In this document: positions 27,832 to 37,782 of the stretch, piece after piece
Layout of the letters: every line of letters begins with the position of its first letter
How positions within the stretch are numbered: the first letter of the stretch is position 1
Assembly: GCA_002353205.1 (NCBI GenBank)
Contig: DEJE01000049.1
Coordinates: forward strand, 23,326-87,325
DNA length: 64,000 nt
From: Prevotella sp. UBA2756
GTDB taxonomy: Bacteria; Bacteroidota; Bacteroidia; Bacteroidales; Bacteroidaceae
Direction: 5' to 3'
Translations under genes and position numbers: made by a program
Notes under the pieces: generated by a model
Databases searched by the model: none
What the model was told of the DNA's origin: nothing
What the model saw: only the letters and a program-made list of their open reading frames with translations

Positions 27832-30645
27832 TTATTCTTCGGGCAACATCGTCACCTGAATCTTGTGGTTCGGCTGCAGCAGCTCCTTACAGAAGTCGCG
27901 GATGCTCTCGACCGTGAGGCTGTTCACCAGCTGGCAATAGTCCTTGTCGAAGTCGATACCTTCGCGAATCTCGTGGTATTTCACGTAGTCCCAGTAGTCG
28001 TTGGTCACGATGTTCTGTCCGTAAGCCTTCACCTCGTACTCCTTCACCTTCTTCAGATTCTCCTCCGACGGGCCATTCTTGGCCATCACCTCCAGCTGTT
28101 CGTAGATGATGGGGATGAGCTCTTCGTACTTGTCGGGATCGGTGCGGAACTCAATCTTCATCAGTGCTTCGTCGTGAGGGAACTGCGACATCTGGCCTTG
28201 CACGCTGACGCCGTAGGTGCCGCCCTTCTCTTCGCGCACCTTCTCGGTGTAGACCATGCGCATGAGCTGGCAGAGCACGTTCAGCTTCAGGTCGCTCAGT
28301 GCTGTGTAGGCGATGGGCGCGGTGATATAGATGTTGGTCATGGCCGACGGTGTGGTCTGGTGCTTGCGGAAAGTGTGCACCTCGTTGACGGGACGGATGT
28401 CCATCTTGCGGTCCACCACCTGCTCCTTCACGCCCTTGGCAGGCAGCGATGCCAGGTATTGTTCCATCAGTGGGCGCAGCTTGTCGAAGTCGATGGCTCC
28501 TGTGAGCACCACGTTGAAGTCGCCGGCATCGGAGAAGCGCTCTTTGAAGATCTGCATGATGCGGTCGTGGCTCACCTCCTTCAGACGCTCTTTCTTCATC
28601 GGTCGCAGGCGCGGATGGTTGCCGTAGAGGATGCTGGTGATGGAGTCGTTGTAGTCGACGTTCGGATTGGCGTTGCGGTTGGTGAGGAACGAGCTCTGCT
28701 TCTCCATCAGTCCGCGGAAGGCATCGTCGTCGCGTCGCGGTGCGGTGAAGTAGAGATGTGTGAGCTGCAGCATCGTCTCCAGGTCTTTCACGCTGCAGGT
28801 GGCCTGTATGCCTTCTGTCTCGCTGCCGACATAAGGCTGCACGCGAACGGTCTTTCCGGCCAAAGCCTTCTCCAGTTCGGTGCTGCTGAAGTCGCCCACA
28901 CCGCTGGCACTGATCACGCTGGCGATGTACGACATGCTGGCATCGTCTTCATCGGGATAGATACTCTGTCCGCCGAGCGAGAAGAGACGCATCGAGATGC
29001 TGTTCGGATTGAAGTCGGTGCTGCGGGCATAGACGCGCATGCCGTTCGAGAGAGTGAACTCGCGGAATCCGTTCGTTCCCTCTTTCTCCTCCACGATGCT
29101 GCCTTTCGGCGGCATGTTCGTGATGAGTTGCGAACGTACGGGCTTCTCCTTGTAGGCCTCGTATGCCTGCTGCTGGGCCGTGTAGACGTATCCGCGGATG
29201 TCGTCGTCGGCCGGAAGTTGGAAGTTGTTCTTTGTCGGAGCGTACATGGTCACCACCTGGTTGCGGTCGGTGATCATCTCGCGGGCCATGCTGTTCACGT
29301 CGTCGAGCGTGATGCTCTTCGTCAGGGCGCGCACAAGATTGAGCTCGTCTTCTTCACTCAGCATCGGTTCGTTGTTCAGGAAGTTGCGCACGCACACGTT
29401 CACGTAGTGGCGGTTGCGCGTCTTCGTGCGGTTGTTGTAGCGGTTCTCGGCAATGCGCAGTTCCTCTGCCTTGGCACGTTCCAGCTCCGATGGGGTGAAT
29501 CCGTGCTGGCGGACACGCTCCAGTTCGCCCACGGCGGCCAGGATGCCGCCGCGCACGTTGTTCAGCTTCAGTCCGGCCGAGAGCGAGAATGCGTCCTTGG
29601 TGTTGCTGACGAAGAACGAGCCGTCGCGCACCGAACCCGACATGAAGGGCGGGTTGGGCTGCTGGGCGAGCTCATGCAGTCGGTCGGTAATCATGCCTGT
29701 GATGAGGCTGCCAACGTAGCCGTCGCGGTAGTAGGTCTCGTTGGTCTTCTCGTTGTTGGGCGTTGCCTCACGTTTCATGTAGAGCGTGAAGTTGCAGGTG
29801 GGCTGTTCCTTGTCTGCCCGTGCGAAGACAATCATCTGCTGGTTGTCGCTGACGGGGTAGTATTCGCGCTTGGCGGGGTTCTTCGGCATGGGAATCTCGC
29901 TGAAGAGCTTCTTGATTTTCTGCTCGATCTGGTCAACGTCGATGTCGCCGACGACGACGATGCCCTGCAGGTCGGGGCGATACCACTTGTGGTAGTAGTC
30001 GCGCAGCGCGTCGTAGGTGAAGTGGTCCACCACGTCCATCGATCCGATGGGCAGGCAGTCCTCGTACTTCGTGCCTTTGTAGATGACGGGCGTGGCCTCT
30101 TCCATCAGTCGTTGCACGGCCATGCCGGCGCGCCGTGTGCGCCATTCCTCGTGGATGACGCCGCGCTCCTTGTCGATCTCTTCGTCTTCGAGCAGCAGGT
30201 AGTGGCTCCAGTCGTGCAGGATGAGCAGACAGGTGTCCACCACGCCGGCCTTGTTCACCGGTGCGGCCGAGATGTTGTAGACCGTCTGGTCCACGCTGGT
30301 GTAGGCGTTCAGGTTGGCTCCGAACTTGATGCCCACGCTCTCGCACCATTCGCGCAGTCCCGCTTTGCCCTCGGCACCGGGGAAGTTCTTCGTACCGTTG
30401 AACGCCATGTGCTCCAGGAAGTGTGCCAGTCCGCGCTGGCGCGGCTCTTCGAGGATGCTTCCCACGCGCTGTGCGATGTAGAACTCGGCCACGTTGGGAG
30501 TCTGGTCGTTGTGGCGGATGTAGTAGGTGAGCCCGTTCTGCAGCTTCCCCTTGCGGATGCTCTTGTCCTGGGGCAGCGTCTTGGGCGCGGCCAGCAGGGG
30601 CATCACGGCCAGTGCCAGCATCAGTGTTGTCAGTGTTTTCTTCAT
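27832..30645 (-). CDS. M16 family zinc metalloprotease
   Basis: 937 residues, signal peptide at the N-terminus (MKKTLTTLMLALAVMPLLAA). It is a pitrilysin/insulinase-type peptidase with the inverted zinc motif HFLEH (His75, Glu78, His79) in RGLAHFLEHMAFNGT and the downstream glutamate region near ERGVIHEEW. A second inactive M16 half follows (from about 510), as expected for a two-domain clamshell. It acts in the periplasm or outer membrane on peptides. The start at 30645 is chosen because the signal peptide begins there; an upstream in-frame extension lacks export features. Divergent from the TonB receptor gene. Confidence 0.92.
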   Translation of the reverse strand: MKKTLTTLMLALAVMPLLAAPKTLPQDKSIRKGKLQNGLTYYIRHNDQTPNVAEFYIAQRVGSILEEPRQRGLAHFLEHMAFNGTKNFPGAEGKAGLREWCESVGIKFGANLNAYTSVDQTVYNISAAPVNKAGVVDTCLLILHDWSHYLLLEDEEIDKERGVIHEEWRTRRAGMAVQRLMEEATPVIYKGTKYEDCLPIGSMDVVDHFTYDALRDYYHKWYRPDLQGIVVVGDIDVDQIEQKIKKLFSEIPMPKNPAKREYYPVSDNQQMIVFARADKEQPTCNFTLYMKREATPNNEKTNETYYRDGYVGSLITGMITDRLHELAQQPNPPFMSGSVRDGSFFVSNTKDAFSLSAGLKLNNVRGGILAAVGELERVRQHGFTPSELERAKAEELRIAENRYNNRTKTRNRHYVNVCVRNFLNNEPMLSEEDELNLVRALTKSITLDDVNSMAREMITDRNQVVTMYAPTKNNFQLPADDDIRGYVYTAQQQAYEAYKEKPVRSQLITNMPPKGSIVEEKEGTNGFREFTLSNGMRVYARSTDFNPNSISMRLFSLGGQSIYPDEDDASMSYIASVISASGVGDFSSTELEKALAGKTVRVQPYVGSETEGIQATCSVKDLETMLQLTHLYFTAPRRDDDAFRGLMEKQSSFLTNRNANPNVDYNDSITSILYGNHPRLRPMKKERLKEVSHDRIMQIFKERFSDAGDFNVVLTGAIDFDKLRPLMEQYLASLPAKGVKEQVVDRKMDIRPVNEVHTFRKHQTTPSAMTNIYITAPIAYTALSDLKLNVLCQLMRMVYTEKVREEKGGTYGVSVQGQMSQFPHDEALMKIEFRTDPDKYEELIPIIYEQLEVMAKNGPSEENLKKVKEYEVKAYGQNIVTNDYWDYVKYHEIREGIDFDKDYCQLVNSLTVESIRDFCKELLQPNHKIQVTMLPEE

Positions 30646-30677
30646 AAAAAGAATCATTATGTTTTGATAATTTGTCG

Positions 30678-30685
30678 CAAAGTTA
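30678..30685 (-). promoter_or_regulatory. -7 box for M16 protease gene
   Basis: On the minus strand this reads TAACTTTG followed by CG, 33 bp before the start codon. A clear TTG box is not visible upstream. Confidence 0.6.
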
Positions 30686-30750
30686 CGAAAAAAAAGAGTA
30701 ATAGCGAAGACTTGCATCCTCTAATAACGTTGAATCATCATATTTAGGTA

Positions 30751-30781
30751 TTGTGGGAGCGGCGGAAAACGCGTAATTTTG
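30751..30781 (+). promoter_or_regulatory. Promoter of TonB receptor operon
   Basis: TTG (30751-30753) and TAATTTTG followed by CA (30774-30781), 20 bp apart, lie 25 bp before the ATG. Confidence 0.75.
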
Positions 30782-30805
30782 CAACCGAAATAATCATTGT
30801 TTGCG

Positions 30806-33800
30806 ATGTTGAAACGATTGTCGGTATTTTTTTTGATGCTTCTGTCCGTTGTCATGATGGCAGAAGCGCAAGGCTTGGTGCTTACCGGACGCGTCGTCGA
30901 CAGTCGCACAAAAGAACCCGTAGAGTTTGCTTCTGTTCTTCTTACCGAAAGCAACCTCTGGGCCATCACCGACGAGAAGGGGCAGTTCCGCATTGCGAAC
31001 GTCCCTCGGGGCAAAGCCACGCTCACCGTGCAGTGCCTGTGCTATGCCAAGAATACCACCTTATTAAATATAAAGGACGGCATGAAGCCGCTCACCATCC
31101 TGTTGCAGGAAGACGATCTGCGGCTCGATGAGGTCACCGTCATGGCCAAGCGCAAAGAGGATGCGGCCACGACGTCGTATAGCATCGACCGCAAGACGCT
31201 CGACAACCAGCAGATGCTCAACCTCGGCGAGATCAGCACCCTGCTCCCTGGCGGTAAGACCGTCAACGGTTCGCTCGTCAACGACACCCGTATGGCGCTC
31301 CGTGCGGCAGGCAGCGAGAAGGGCAATGCCTCTTTCGGCACGGCCATAGAGATCGACGGCATGCGTCTGGACAACAATGCCGAGACCGGAGAGACCATGG
31401 CGGCCTCCACGCGCACGCTGTCGTCGTCGAACATTGAGAGCGTGGAAGTGGTCACGGGTGTTCCCTCGGTGGAATACGGCGACCTCTCTAATGGTGTCGT
31501 CAAGGTGCAGACGCGGCGCGGCAAGTCGCCTTTCATCGTCGAGGGCAAGCTGAACCAGCACACGCGGCAGGTGTCGCTCAACAAAGGCTTCGAGCTCGGA
31601 CGGCGTGGCGGCATGCTCAACGCATCGCTCGAGCACGCGCGTTCCTTTTCTAATATAGCGTCGCCCCACACGGCCTATCAGCGCAACATCATCTCGCTCC
31701 ACTATATGAACGTGTTCATGCGCGGCACCATGCCCCTGACGCTCAATGCCGGCATCGCGGGCAACATCGGCGGCTACAACTCGGAGGCCGACCCCGACGA
31801 GGAACTCGACGACTACGACAAGATGCGCGACAACAACCTGCGCGGCAACGTGGAGCTGAACTGGCTGCTGAACCGTCCGTGGATTACCAGCGTGCAGCTG
31901 CGCGCCTCCTATTCCATGGCCGACAAACTCACCGAGCAGTATGCCAGCAAGAGCAGCGCCTCCACACAACCGCAGATACATACGCTGCGCCAGGGCTACT
32001 TCATCGCGCAGGATTACGATGCGAACCCCATGGCCGACATCATTCTCGGGCCCACCGGCTACTGGTACCAGCGTGCCTACAACGATGCCAAGCCGCGCAA
32101 CTACTCGCTCAAGCTGAAGGCCGAGTGGAGCCGTCTGCTCATCAATCCGCAGCCAACGGACCCCAGCCGCAGCCTCCGCACACGCCTGATGATCGGTGCC
32201 GAGCTCACCGGTAGCCACAACGACGGCCGCGGTTCCTACTACGACGACATGCGCTATGCACCCACATGGCGCGAATACCGTTACGACCAGCTGCCATGGA
32301 TGCACAACTTGGCCCTCTACGCCGAGAACACACTGACGCTGAACACTGGGCACCGCTCCATGTTGGAGTTCACGGCCGGTCTCCGCGACGACATCACGAT
32401 GATCAGCGGCTCCGATTATGGCACCGTGAGCAGCCTGTCGCCGCGCTTCAACGGGCGTTACGTGTTCTGGCGCGACCGCCGCGATGCGTGGGTCACCGAC
32501 CTGAGTATGCACGCCGGATGGGGGAAGAGCGTCAAGTTGCCGTCGTTCCAGGTGCTCTATCCGCGACCCTCGTACAGCGACCTGATGGCCTTCGCCAGCA
32601 CCAGCACGCAGGACAACCGCTCCTACTACGCCTATCACACCTATCCCTCGAAGGCTCTCTACAACCCCGACCTGCGCTGGCAGTACACCAACCAGACCGA
32701 CCTCGGCGTGGAGTTCACCGTCAAGGGGACGCGCGTGAACGTCTCCGCTTTCTATCACAAGACGTTCCGATCCTACATGCCCACCGATATCTACACGCCC
32801 TTCGCGTATAAATACACGCCGCCGACGTCGCTCGAGAGCTGCGGCATTCCGCTCGCCAACCGCCAGTATGCCATCGATCAGCAGTCGGGCATCGTCACCG
32901 TGAGCGATGCCACCGGCCAGCAGCAGCCTGTGCAGCTTGCTTACAACGAGCGTCTCACATACGTTGTCAACAGTCGTTTCGTCAATGCGTCGCCCGTGGA
33001 GCGCTATGGCGTGGAGTGGATGGTCGACTTCGCTCAGATCAAGGCTCTGCGCACGCAGCTGCGCATCGACGGCAACTACTACGAGTACCGCGGTCTCGAC
33101 GATATGCTCTTCGCCGACATTCCCCTCGGCACCACGTCGATGATGTCGGGCAGCCGACCTTACCAGTATGTGGGTTGGTATCGGGGCTGCAACAACACGG
33201 GGACGGGCTACAGCGCCTCGGCATCGGTTGCCAACGGCTCGGTGACCCATCTGCTCAACCTCAACGCCACGCTGACGACGCATATCCCCCGCATACGAAT
33301 GATTGTCAGCCTGCGCTTCGAGACGACGCTGCAGAACCGCCGCCGACCGCTCAGCGAGCTGCCCGACGGCACGCGCGGCTACGTGGTCGACTTGGCTTCC
33401 GACTTCTTCGGCGAGCCTTACGACGGCACGTCGCGCGACAGGAACGTGGCCATCTACCCCGACTACTACACCACATGGGAGCAGCCCGGCGTGATGATTC
33501 CCTTTGCAGAGAAGCTCGCATGGGCGCGCGACAACGATCCGACGCTCTTCAGCGACCTGACCCGGCTGATCGTCTTCTCCAACTATCCCTACACGATGAA
33601 CCCCAACAGCCTCTCGCGCTACAGTTCGGCCAACATCAGTGTGACGAAAGAGATCGGCGACCACGTGTCGGTGTCGTTCTATGCGAACAATTTCTTCAAC
33701 AACATGAGCACCGTCACCTCGTCGCAGACGGGGCTTGAGACGTCGCTCTTCGGCAGCGCCTACATCCCCAGCTACTATTACGGGCTGTCGCTGAGGCTGA

Positions 33801-33808
33801 AGATATAG
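30806..33808 (+). CDS. TonB-dependent outer membrane receptor
   Basis: 1000 residues, signal peptide MLKRLSVFFLMLLSVVMMAEA. An N-terminal carboxypeptidase-D-like domain (LTGRVVDSRTKEPVEFASV ... VPRGKATLTV) is followed by the plug domain (about 110-230, with EIDGMRLDN and VEVVTGVPSVEYGDLSNGVV) and a 22-strand barrel ending in YYYGLSLRLKI. It imports a ligand across the outer membrane using TonB energy; the ligand is unknown. No SusD-like lipoprotein accompanies it. The downstream exported and barrel proteins suggest a system other than classical glycan uptake, perhaps metal or cofactor acquisition. The ATG at 30806 is preferred to a TTG at 30797. Confidence 0.92.
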   Translation: MLKRLSVFFLMLLSVVMMAEAQGLVLTGRVVDSRTKEPVEFASVLLTESNLWAITDEKGQFRIANVPRGKATLTVQCLCYAKNTTLLNIKDGMKPLTILLQEDDLRLDEVTVMAKRKEDAATTSYSIDRKTLDNQQMLNLGEISTLLPGGKTVNGSLVNDTRMALRAAGSEKGNASFGTAIEIDGMRLDNNAETGETMAASTRTLSSSNIESVEVVTGVPSVEYGDLSNGVVKVQTRRGKSPFIVEGKLNQHTRQVSLNKGFELGRRGGMLNASLEHARSFSNIASPHTAYQRNIISLHYMNVFMRGTMPLTLNAGIAGNIGGYNSEADPDEELDDYDKMRDNNLRGNVELNWLLNRPWITSVQLRASYSMADKLTEQYASKSSASTQPQIHTLRQGYFIAQDYDANPMADIILGPTGYWYQRAYNDAKPRNYSLKLKAEWSRLLINPQPTDPSRSLRTRLMIGAELTGSHNDGRGSYYDDMRYAPTWREYRYDQLPWMHNLALYAENTLTLNTGHRSMLEFTAGLRDDITMISGSDYGTVSSLSPRFNGRYVFWRDRRDAWVTDLSMHAGWGKSVKLPSFQVLYPRPSYSDLMAFASTSTQDNRSYYAYHTYPSKALYNPDLRWQYTNQTDLGVEFTVKGTRVNVSAFYHKTFRSYMPTDIYTPFAYKYTPPTSLESCGIPLANRQYAIDQQSGIVTVSDATGQQQPVQLAYNERLTYVVNSRFVNASPVERYGVEWMVDFAQIKALRTQLRIDGNYYEYRGLDDMLFADIPLGTTSMMSGSRPYQYVGWYRGCNNTGTGYSASASVANGSVTHLLNLNATLTTHIPRIRMIVSLRFETTLQNRRRPLSELPDGTRGYVVDLASDFFGEPYDGTSRDRNVAIYPDYYTTWEQPGVMIPFAEKLAWARDNDPTLFSDLTRLIVFSNYPYTMNPNSLSRYSSANISVTKEIGDHVSVSFYANNFFNNMSTVTSSQTGLETSLFGSAYIPSYYYGLSLRLKI

Positions 33809-33891
33809 TTGACAGGTGACAGTTGATAGTTGACAGGTGTGGTTATGCTTGCACTCACGAAAGGATCTGCACTTCTAAAGAAAGAGAAAGG

Positions 33892-34275
33892 ATGAACAGA
33901 AAGATGACATATTGCTGGCTGGCGGCCCTCGCGGCGCTTCTCCTTGCGGCTTGCAGCTACGACGAGGAGATGGAGGTGTGCACGCTGCAGGTGCAGCTGG
34001 TCTACCCCGAGGACAGCGTCGATCCCTACGCCGGAGCCCGCGTGGAACTGCGCGACGCGAAGGCTTCCGTCTTCGTCGACAGCACCGATGCGCAGGGTGT
34101 GGCTCGTTTCACCGTGCCCCCCGGCATCTACGAAGCCAGCTCGTCCGAGGTTCATCTCACCTACGACTGGCGATACATCTTCAACGGCGTGCGCAGCCTG
34201 ATCGTGGTGTCGCCCGACAGTGCCAACCGCGTCGACATGGCGCTGAAGATGTCGCGCAAGCGCATCGTCCACTGA
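33892..34275 (+). CDS. Small lipoprotein with Ig-like fold
   Basis: 127 residues. A signal with lipobox LLAAC, then one beta-sandwich domain of the carboxypeptidase-regulatory/CNA-B type (GARVELRDAKASVFVDSTDAQGVARF, then VPPGIYEASS). It is predicted to sit in the outer membrane next to the TonB receptor. Position after the receptor gene and before two exported proteins implies one operon. Short TTGACAGGTG-like repeats lie in the 80-bp gap upstream (33809-33838). Confidence 0.75.
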   Translation: MNRKMTYCWLAALAALLLAACSYDEEMEVCTLQVQLVYPEDSVDPYAGARVELRDAKASVFVDSTDAQGVARFTVPPGIYEASSSEVHLTYDWRYIFNGVRSLIVVSPDSANRVDMALKMSRKRIVH

Positions 34276-34390
34276 CGAAGGCCGCGCACGCTGCCGGGAA
34301 AACCGATTCGGCGGAATCAAGAACGACGCGGTATCGCGAAATAACGAAACAACGACAGAATGAGTTTTAACATTATAAAAAAACAGTAGT

Positions 34391-34867
34391 ATGATGAAAA
34401 AAAGATCAATTCTTGCAGCACTCCTGTTCGCGCTCATGCTCATGAAGCCCTTCACGGCCAAGGCGCAGCAGTATCTGGTGCTCACGCAGAGCGACGGCTC
34501 ACAGGTGGAGTTCGCGCTCACCGACAATCCGGTCATCACGCTCGAAGGCGGTAACCTGGTCGTCACATGCGGCGACCAACAGGTGTCAACCAGTCTTGAA
34601 GGAACGTCCTACGCCTTCACCGACACGCCGAGTGCCATCGAGCAGGTAAGCAACGAAGCACAGCCCGAGGCACGCGTGACCTTCGGACAGGTGGCCTTCA
34701 CGGGCCTGAAGGCTGGCAGCCGCGTGGCTGTCTACTCTCTCGACGGCCAGCAGGTGCTCTCCGTCACCGCCAGCGAAGAGGGTAGGGCTGCGGCCGACCT
34801 CAGCGCCCTTCCCCGCGGCATCTATGTGGTGAAGGCTCAGGGAAAAAGTTTGAAAGTGAAGAATTAA
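34391..34867 (+). CDS. Exported protein with C-terminal sorting-like tail
   Basis: 158 residues; signal peptide through FTAKAQQ. Its N-terminal motif YLVLTQSDGSQVEFAL closely matches the start of the next protein (NMVITKSDGTQVTIPA). The C-terminal 70 residues (SRVAVYSLDGQQVL ... LPRGIYVVKAQGK) resemble type IX secretion or cell-surface sorting domains of Bacteroidetes. Two adjacent ATGs (34391 and 34394) are possible starts. Function unknown; likely part of the receptor operon. Confidence 0.75.
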   Translation: MMKKRSILAALLFALMLMKPFTAKAQQYLVLTQSDGSQVEFALTDNPVITLEGGNLVVTCGDQQVSTSLEGTSYAFTDTPSAIEQVSNEAQPEARVTFGQVAFTGLKAGSRVAVYSLDGQQVLSVTASEEGRAAADLSALPRGIYVVKAQGKSLKVKN

Positions 34868-34901
34868 GAGTTAAGAACAAAGAAAAATAATAATAAGCAA
34901 C

Positions 34902-36035
34902 ATGAAAAAGAGTTTACTTATGGTGTTTGCCCTGATTGCTTTCTCGGCAAACGTGTGTGCACAGCAGTGGAACATGGTCATCACCAAGTCGGACGGTACG
35001 CAGGTCACGATTCCGGCCGCCGACGTTCAGAACGTGACGTTCGCCCAGCCGGTGCTCGAGGATCAGAACGTTGACCAGATCATTATCAAGGAACTGTACA
35101 ACGGCGGTTGCCCGAAGGATGCCGGAACCGGTGCTTTCCAGATGGACAAGTGCATCATTCTCTACAACAACTGCGGCCAGCAGGCTGTGGTCAACAACCT
35201 CGGCTTTGCCATCGGAACGCCCTACAACGGCCATGCCAACAATAACAACTTCAACGAGGACGGCTCCCTGGTCTACGAGGCCGAGGGCTTCACGCCTGCA
35301 CAGAACGGCATCTGGTACTATCCCGGAGCCCTTGTCATCGAGCCTTACTCGCAGGTGGTCATCAACTGCATGAGCGCCATCGACAACACGCAGACCTACT
35401 CGCAGTCGGTCAACTATGCCAATGCCGACTACTATTGCATGTACGACCCCGAGAGCGGCTACGACCTCGCGTCCTACTATCCCACACCGGCCGACGTCAT
35501 CCCCACCTCCCACTACCTCAAGGCCATCAAGTACGGTCAGGGAACGGCTTGGATGCTGAGCATGTCGTCGCCGGCACTCTTCATCTTCCAGGTGCAGGGC
35601 ATGTCGACAGCCGACTACTTCAACGACGCCAACAACCTGTGGTACAGCGTGGGTGAGCAGCAGACGCCCGTCAACGCTTGCGTGAAGGTGCCCAACGAGT
35701 GGATCATCGACGGTATGGAGGTCTTCGACAACAGCCGCGTCAGCGACAGCCAGAAGCGCCTCACGGCCGATATCGACGCCGGATATGTGGGTCTGACCAA
35801 CAAGCTCGGCCACGTGCTCTACCGCAACGTCGACAAGGAGGCCACCGAAGCGCTGCCCGAGAACGCCGGCAAGCTGGTCTACAACTACAGCCTGGGTGTT
35901 GACCAGAGCACCGATCCCAGCACCATCGATGCTGAGGCGTCGATGAAGCAGGGCGCACACATCGTCTTCCTCGACACCAACAACTCTACCGCCGACTTCC
36001 ACGAGCGCCAGAAGTGCTCGCTGCGCGGCGAATAA
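34902..36035 (+). CDS. DUF4876 family exported protein
   Basis: 377 residues with a signal peptide (through NVCAQ). After a short SDGTQV segment, the DUF4876 region begins at IIIKELYNGGCPKDAGTGAFQMDKCIILYNN and continues to the end, a beta-rich extracellular domain. No catalytic residues are known for this family. In Bacteroidales it is found with a TonB receptor and a DUF6850-type barrel, as here, suggesting a surface binding protein that works with both. Confidence 0.82.
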   Translation: MKKSLLMVFALIAFSANVCAQQWNMVITKSDGTQVTIPAADVQNVTFAQPVLEDQNVDQIIIKELYNGGCPKDAGTGAFQMDKCIILYNNCGQQAVVNNLGFAIGTPYNGHANNNNFNEDGSLVYEAEGFTPAQNGIWYYPGALVIEPYSQVVINCMSAIDNTQTYSQSVNYANADYYCMYDPESGYDLASYYPTPADVIPTSHYLKAIKYGQGTAWMLSMSSPALFIFQVQGMSTADYFNDANNLWYSVGEQQTPVNACVKVPNEWIIDGMEVFDNSRVSDSQKRLTADIDAGYVGLTNKLGHVLYRNVDKEATEALPENAGKLVYNYSLGVDQSTDPSTIDAEASMKQGAHIVFLDTNNSTADFHERQKCSLRGE

Positions 36036-36054
36036 TGAAGTGAAGAAAAGATAA

Positions 36055-37743
36055 ATGAAAGCGAAAGGACACACATATTATCGCAGGTGGACAATGAATC
36101 GGCGGGCGATGCGGCTGCTCGTCACGGCGATCATGTGCCTGTGGGTGTCGCACATGCGGGCGCAGTTCCGCGATTTCGCTTTCGAGAAAGACTCCTCGGC
36201 GTGGCTCACCACGACGAATGCTGCCGGACTGACGCGCTATGTTGGCACTGCCGCCACCGCTGCCGAGGTCTATGGTCAGCTGCAGCGTGGGGGCTTCGTC
36301 GACTATAACGGGTCGCCGAAGACCACCGAGGCGGGAGCCGCCGTGGAGAGTTTCTACCGTCTGTCGTCGCGCACCGTGGTCTACGGCCGCATGAGCTACG
36401 ACAATTTCACGGGCCGCGACATGGCGGGCTCCGCTTTCGTCAGTCCCGACCGACGGCCGTTCGACATCGTCGAAGACTCGCTGACCAACCTCGGGCGCAA
36501 GCACCGCGACACCTACAACCTCGTGGGAGCTGTCGGCGTGGACCTCTGGCGGGGTCTCTCGGTGGGCGGTCGCGTTGCCTATACCTCTGCCAACTACGCC
36601 AAATACAAGGACCTGCGCCACAAGAATCTCTTCATGGACCTCGACGTTTCCGTCGGACTGATGGCGCCGTTGGGGCGGTGGGGATCGCTGGGCGCCAATT
36701 ACCGCTACCGTCGCAACACCGAGAGCCTGGAGTTCAGCACCTATGGCAAGGGCGATAAGGTCTATAAGTCGCTCGTCGGCTACGCTGTCTTCACGGGCAA
36801 GGTGGAGCAGTTCGGGGGCGACGGGTTCACCGACAGCAACACATCGATGCCGCTGCTCGACGAGCATCACGGCATCGGACTTCAGCTGGAACTGCGTCCC
36901 ACCGGCGCTTTCGCCTGGTATCACGAGGCTTCCATGGCCTGGCGCGAGGGCTATTACGGCCGCCGTTCGCCTTATACCATACAGTACACGCGCCACGACA
37001 GCAAGCTGTACACCTACCGGACGCGACTCTCCTACCGCCAGCCTTCGGCCGTTCACCATATAGACGTGAACCTTGAGGCCGAGAATCTGCAGAACAATCT
37101 GAACACCTACCGCGAGCTGAAGAACGAGGCCGGCTCGCGCTATTATGAATACTACGACCCCGTGAAGGCCGCCAACAAGGTGTGGGTCAACGGATCGGTG
37201 GCCTACACGGGACGTTTTGCCCTCGTCGACAGCCGGAGCCAGTGCTCCGCCGAGCCTTCGGCCAAGTCCGCCACGCTGCCCACATGGACCGTGCGCGCCG
37301 CTTTCAGCTGGATGCACCGCAAGCAGACGGCCTACCTCTACCCTTACTACCACCGGCAGAAGCTCGACAGCCGCGAGCTGAGTCTCTCCCTCGGCCGTAA
37401 CATCTTCCTCCGACGCTCCATGCTGACGCTCACCGCCGCGGCCGCCTTCGGCAAGGGGAGCGGAGAGCCGTTTGAAGAGGGCACCTTCGCAGCACCTTCC
37501 GACAAGCAGACGCCGCCGCCAACGATGGACGCCTGGCTCTATCGCGAATACGAATACCTCACCGCCAGTCGGCATCAGCTCGCCTTCGGCGCCAAGTATT
37601 CGTTCCTCATCCCCACGACGGCCTTCCCCGCCTACGTTGCCGTCAACGTCGTGCACCGCAAGGCCCACTGTCCCGGCCACCGCGAATTCCTCTCCGGCAC
37701 CGACCGCACGCTCCTCCGCCTCGCCGTCGGCACCGTGTTCTGA
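36055..37743 (+). CDS. Outer membrane beta-barrel, DUF6850-like
   Basis: 562 residues; the ATG at 36094 would give a cleaner signal peptide (MNRRAMRLLVTAIMCLWVSHMRA). Alternating aromatic and polar residues throughout (for example YGRMSYDNFTGRDMAG, SLGANYRYRRNTESL) and a C-terminal strand ending in RLAVGTVF predict a porin-like barrel. It matches the DUF6850 family seen with DUF4876 proteins. Probable role: transport or surface assembly with the upstream receptor. It ends the operon; no clear terminator follows, only a T-rich stretch before the tandem repeats. Confidence 0.78.
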   Translation: MKAKGHTYYRRWTMNRRAMRLLVTAIMCLWVSHMRAQFRDFAFEKDSSAWLTTTNAAGLTRYVGTAATAAEVYGQLQRGGFVDYNGSPKTTEAGAAVESFYRLSSRTVVYGRMSYDNFTGRDMAGSAFVSPDRRPFDIVEDSLTNLGRKHRDTYNLVGAVGVDLWRGLSVGGRVAYTSANYAKYKDLRHKNLFMDLDVSVGLMAPLGRWGSLGANYRYRRNTESLEFSTYGKGDKVYKSLVGYAVFTGKVEQFGGDGFTDSNTSMPLLDEHHGIGLQLELRPTGAFAWYHEASMAWREGYYGRRSPYTIQYTRHDSKLYTYRTRLSYRQPSAVHHIDVNLEAENLQNNLNTYRELKNEAGSRYYEYYDPVKAANKVWVNGSVAYTGRFALVDSRSQCSAEPSAKSATLPTWTVRAAFSWMHRKQTAYLYPYYHRQKLDSRELSLSLGRNIFLRRSMLTLTAAAAFGKGSGEPFEEGTFAAPSDKQTPPPTMDAWLYREYEYLTASRHQLAFGAKYSFLIPTTAFPAYVAVNVVHRKAHCPGHREFLSGTDRTLLRLAVGTVF

Positions 37744-37782
37744 TGTTTTTTCTTTTTTTTCTTCTTTCCGTTATAACGGTTT

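Noticed and set aside
27802..30747. Long plus-strand ORF opposite the M16 protease
   Set aside because: It is the antisense frame of a clear zinc protease; its His/Val/Leu-rich product has no motif and arises from GC-biased codons.
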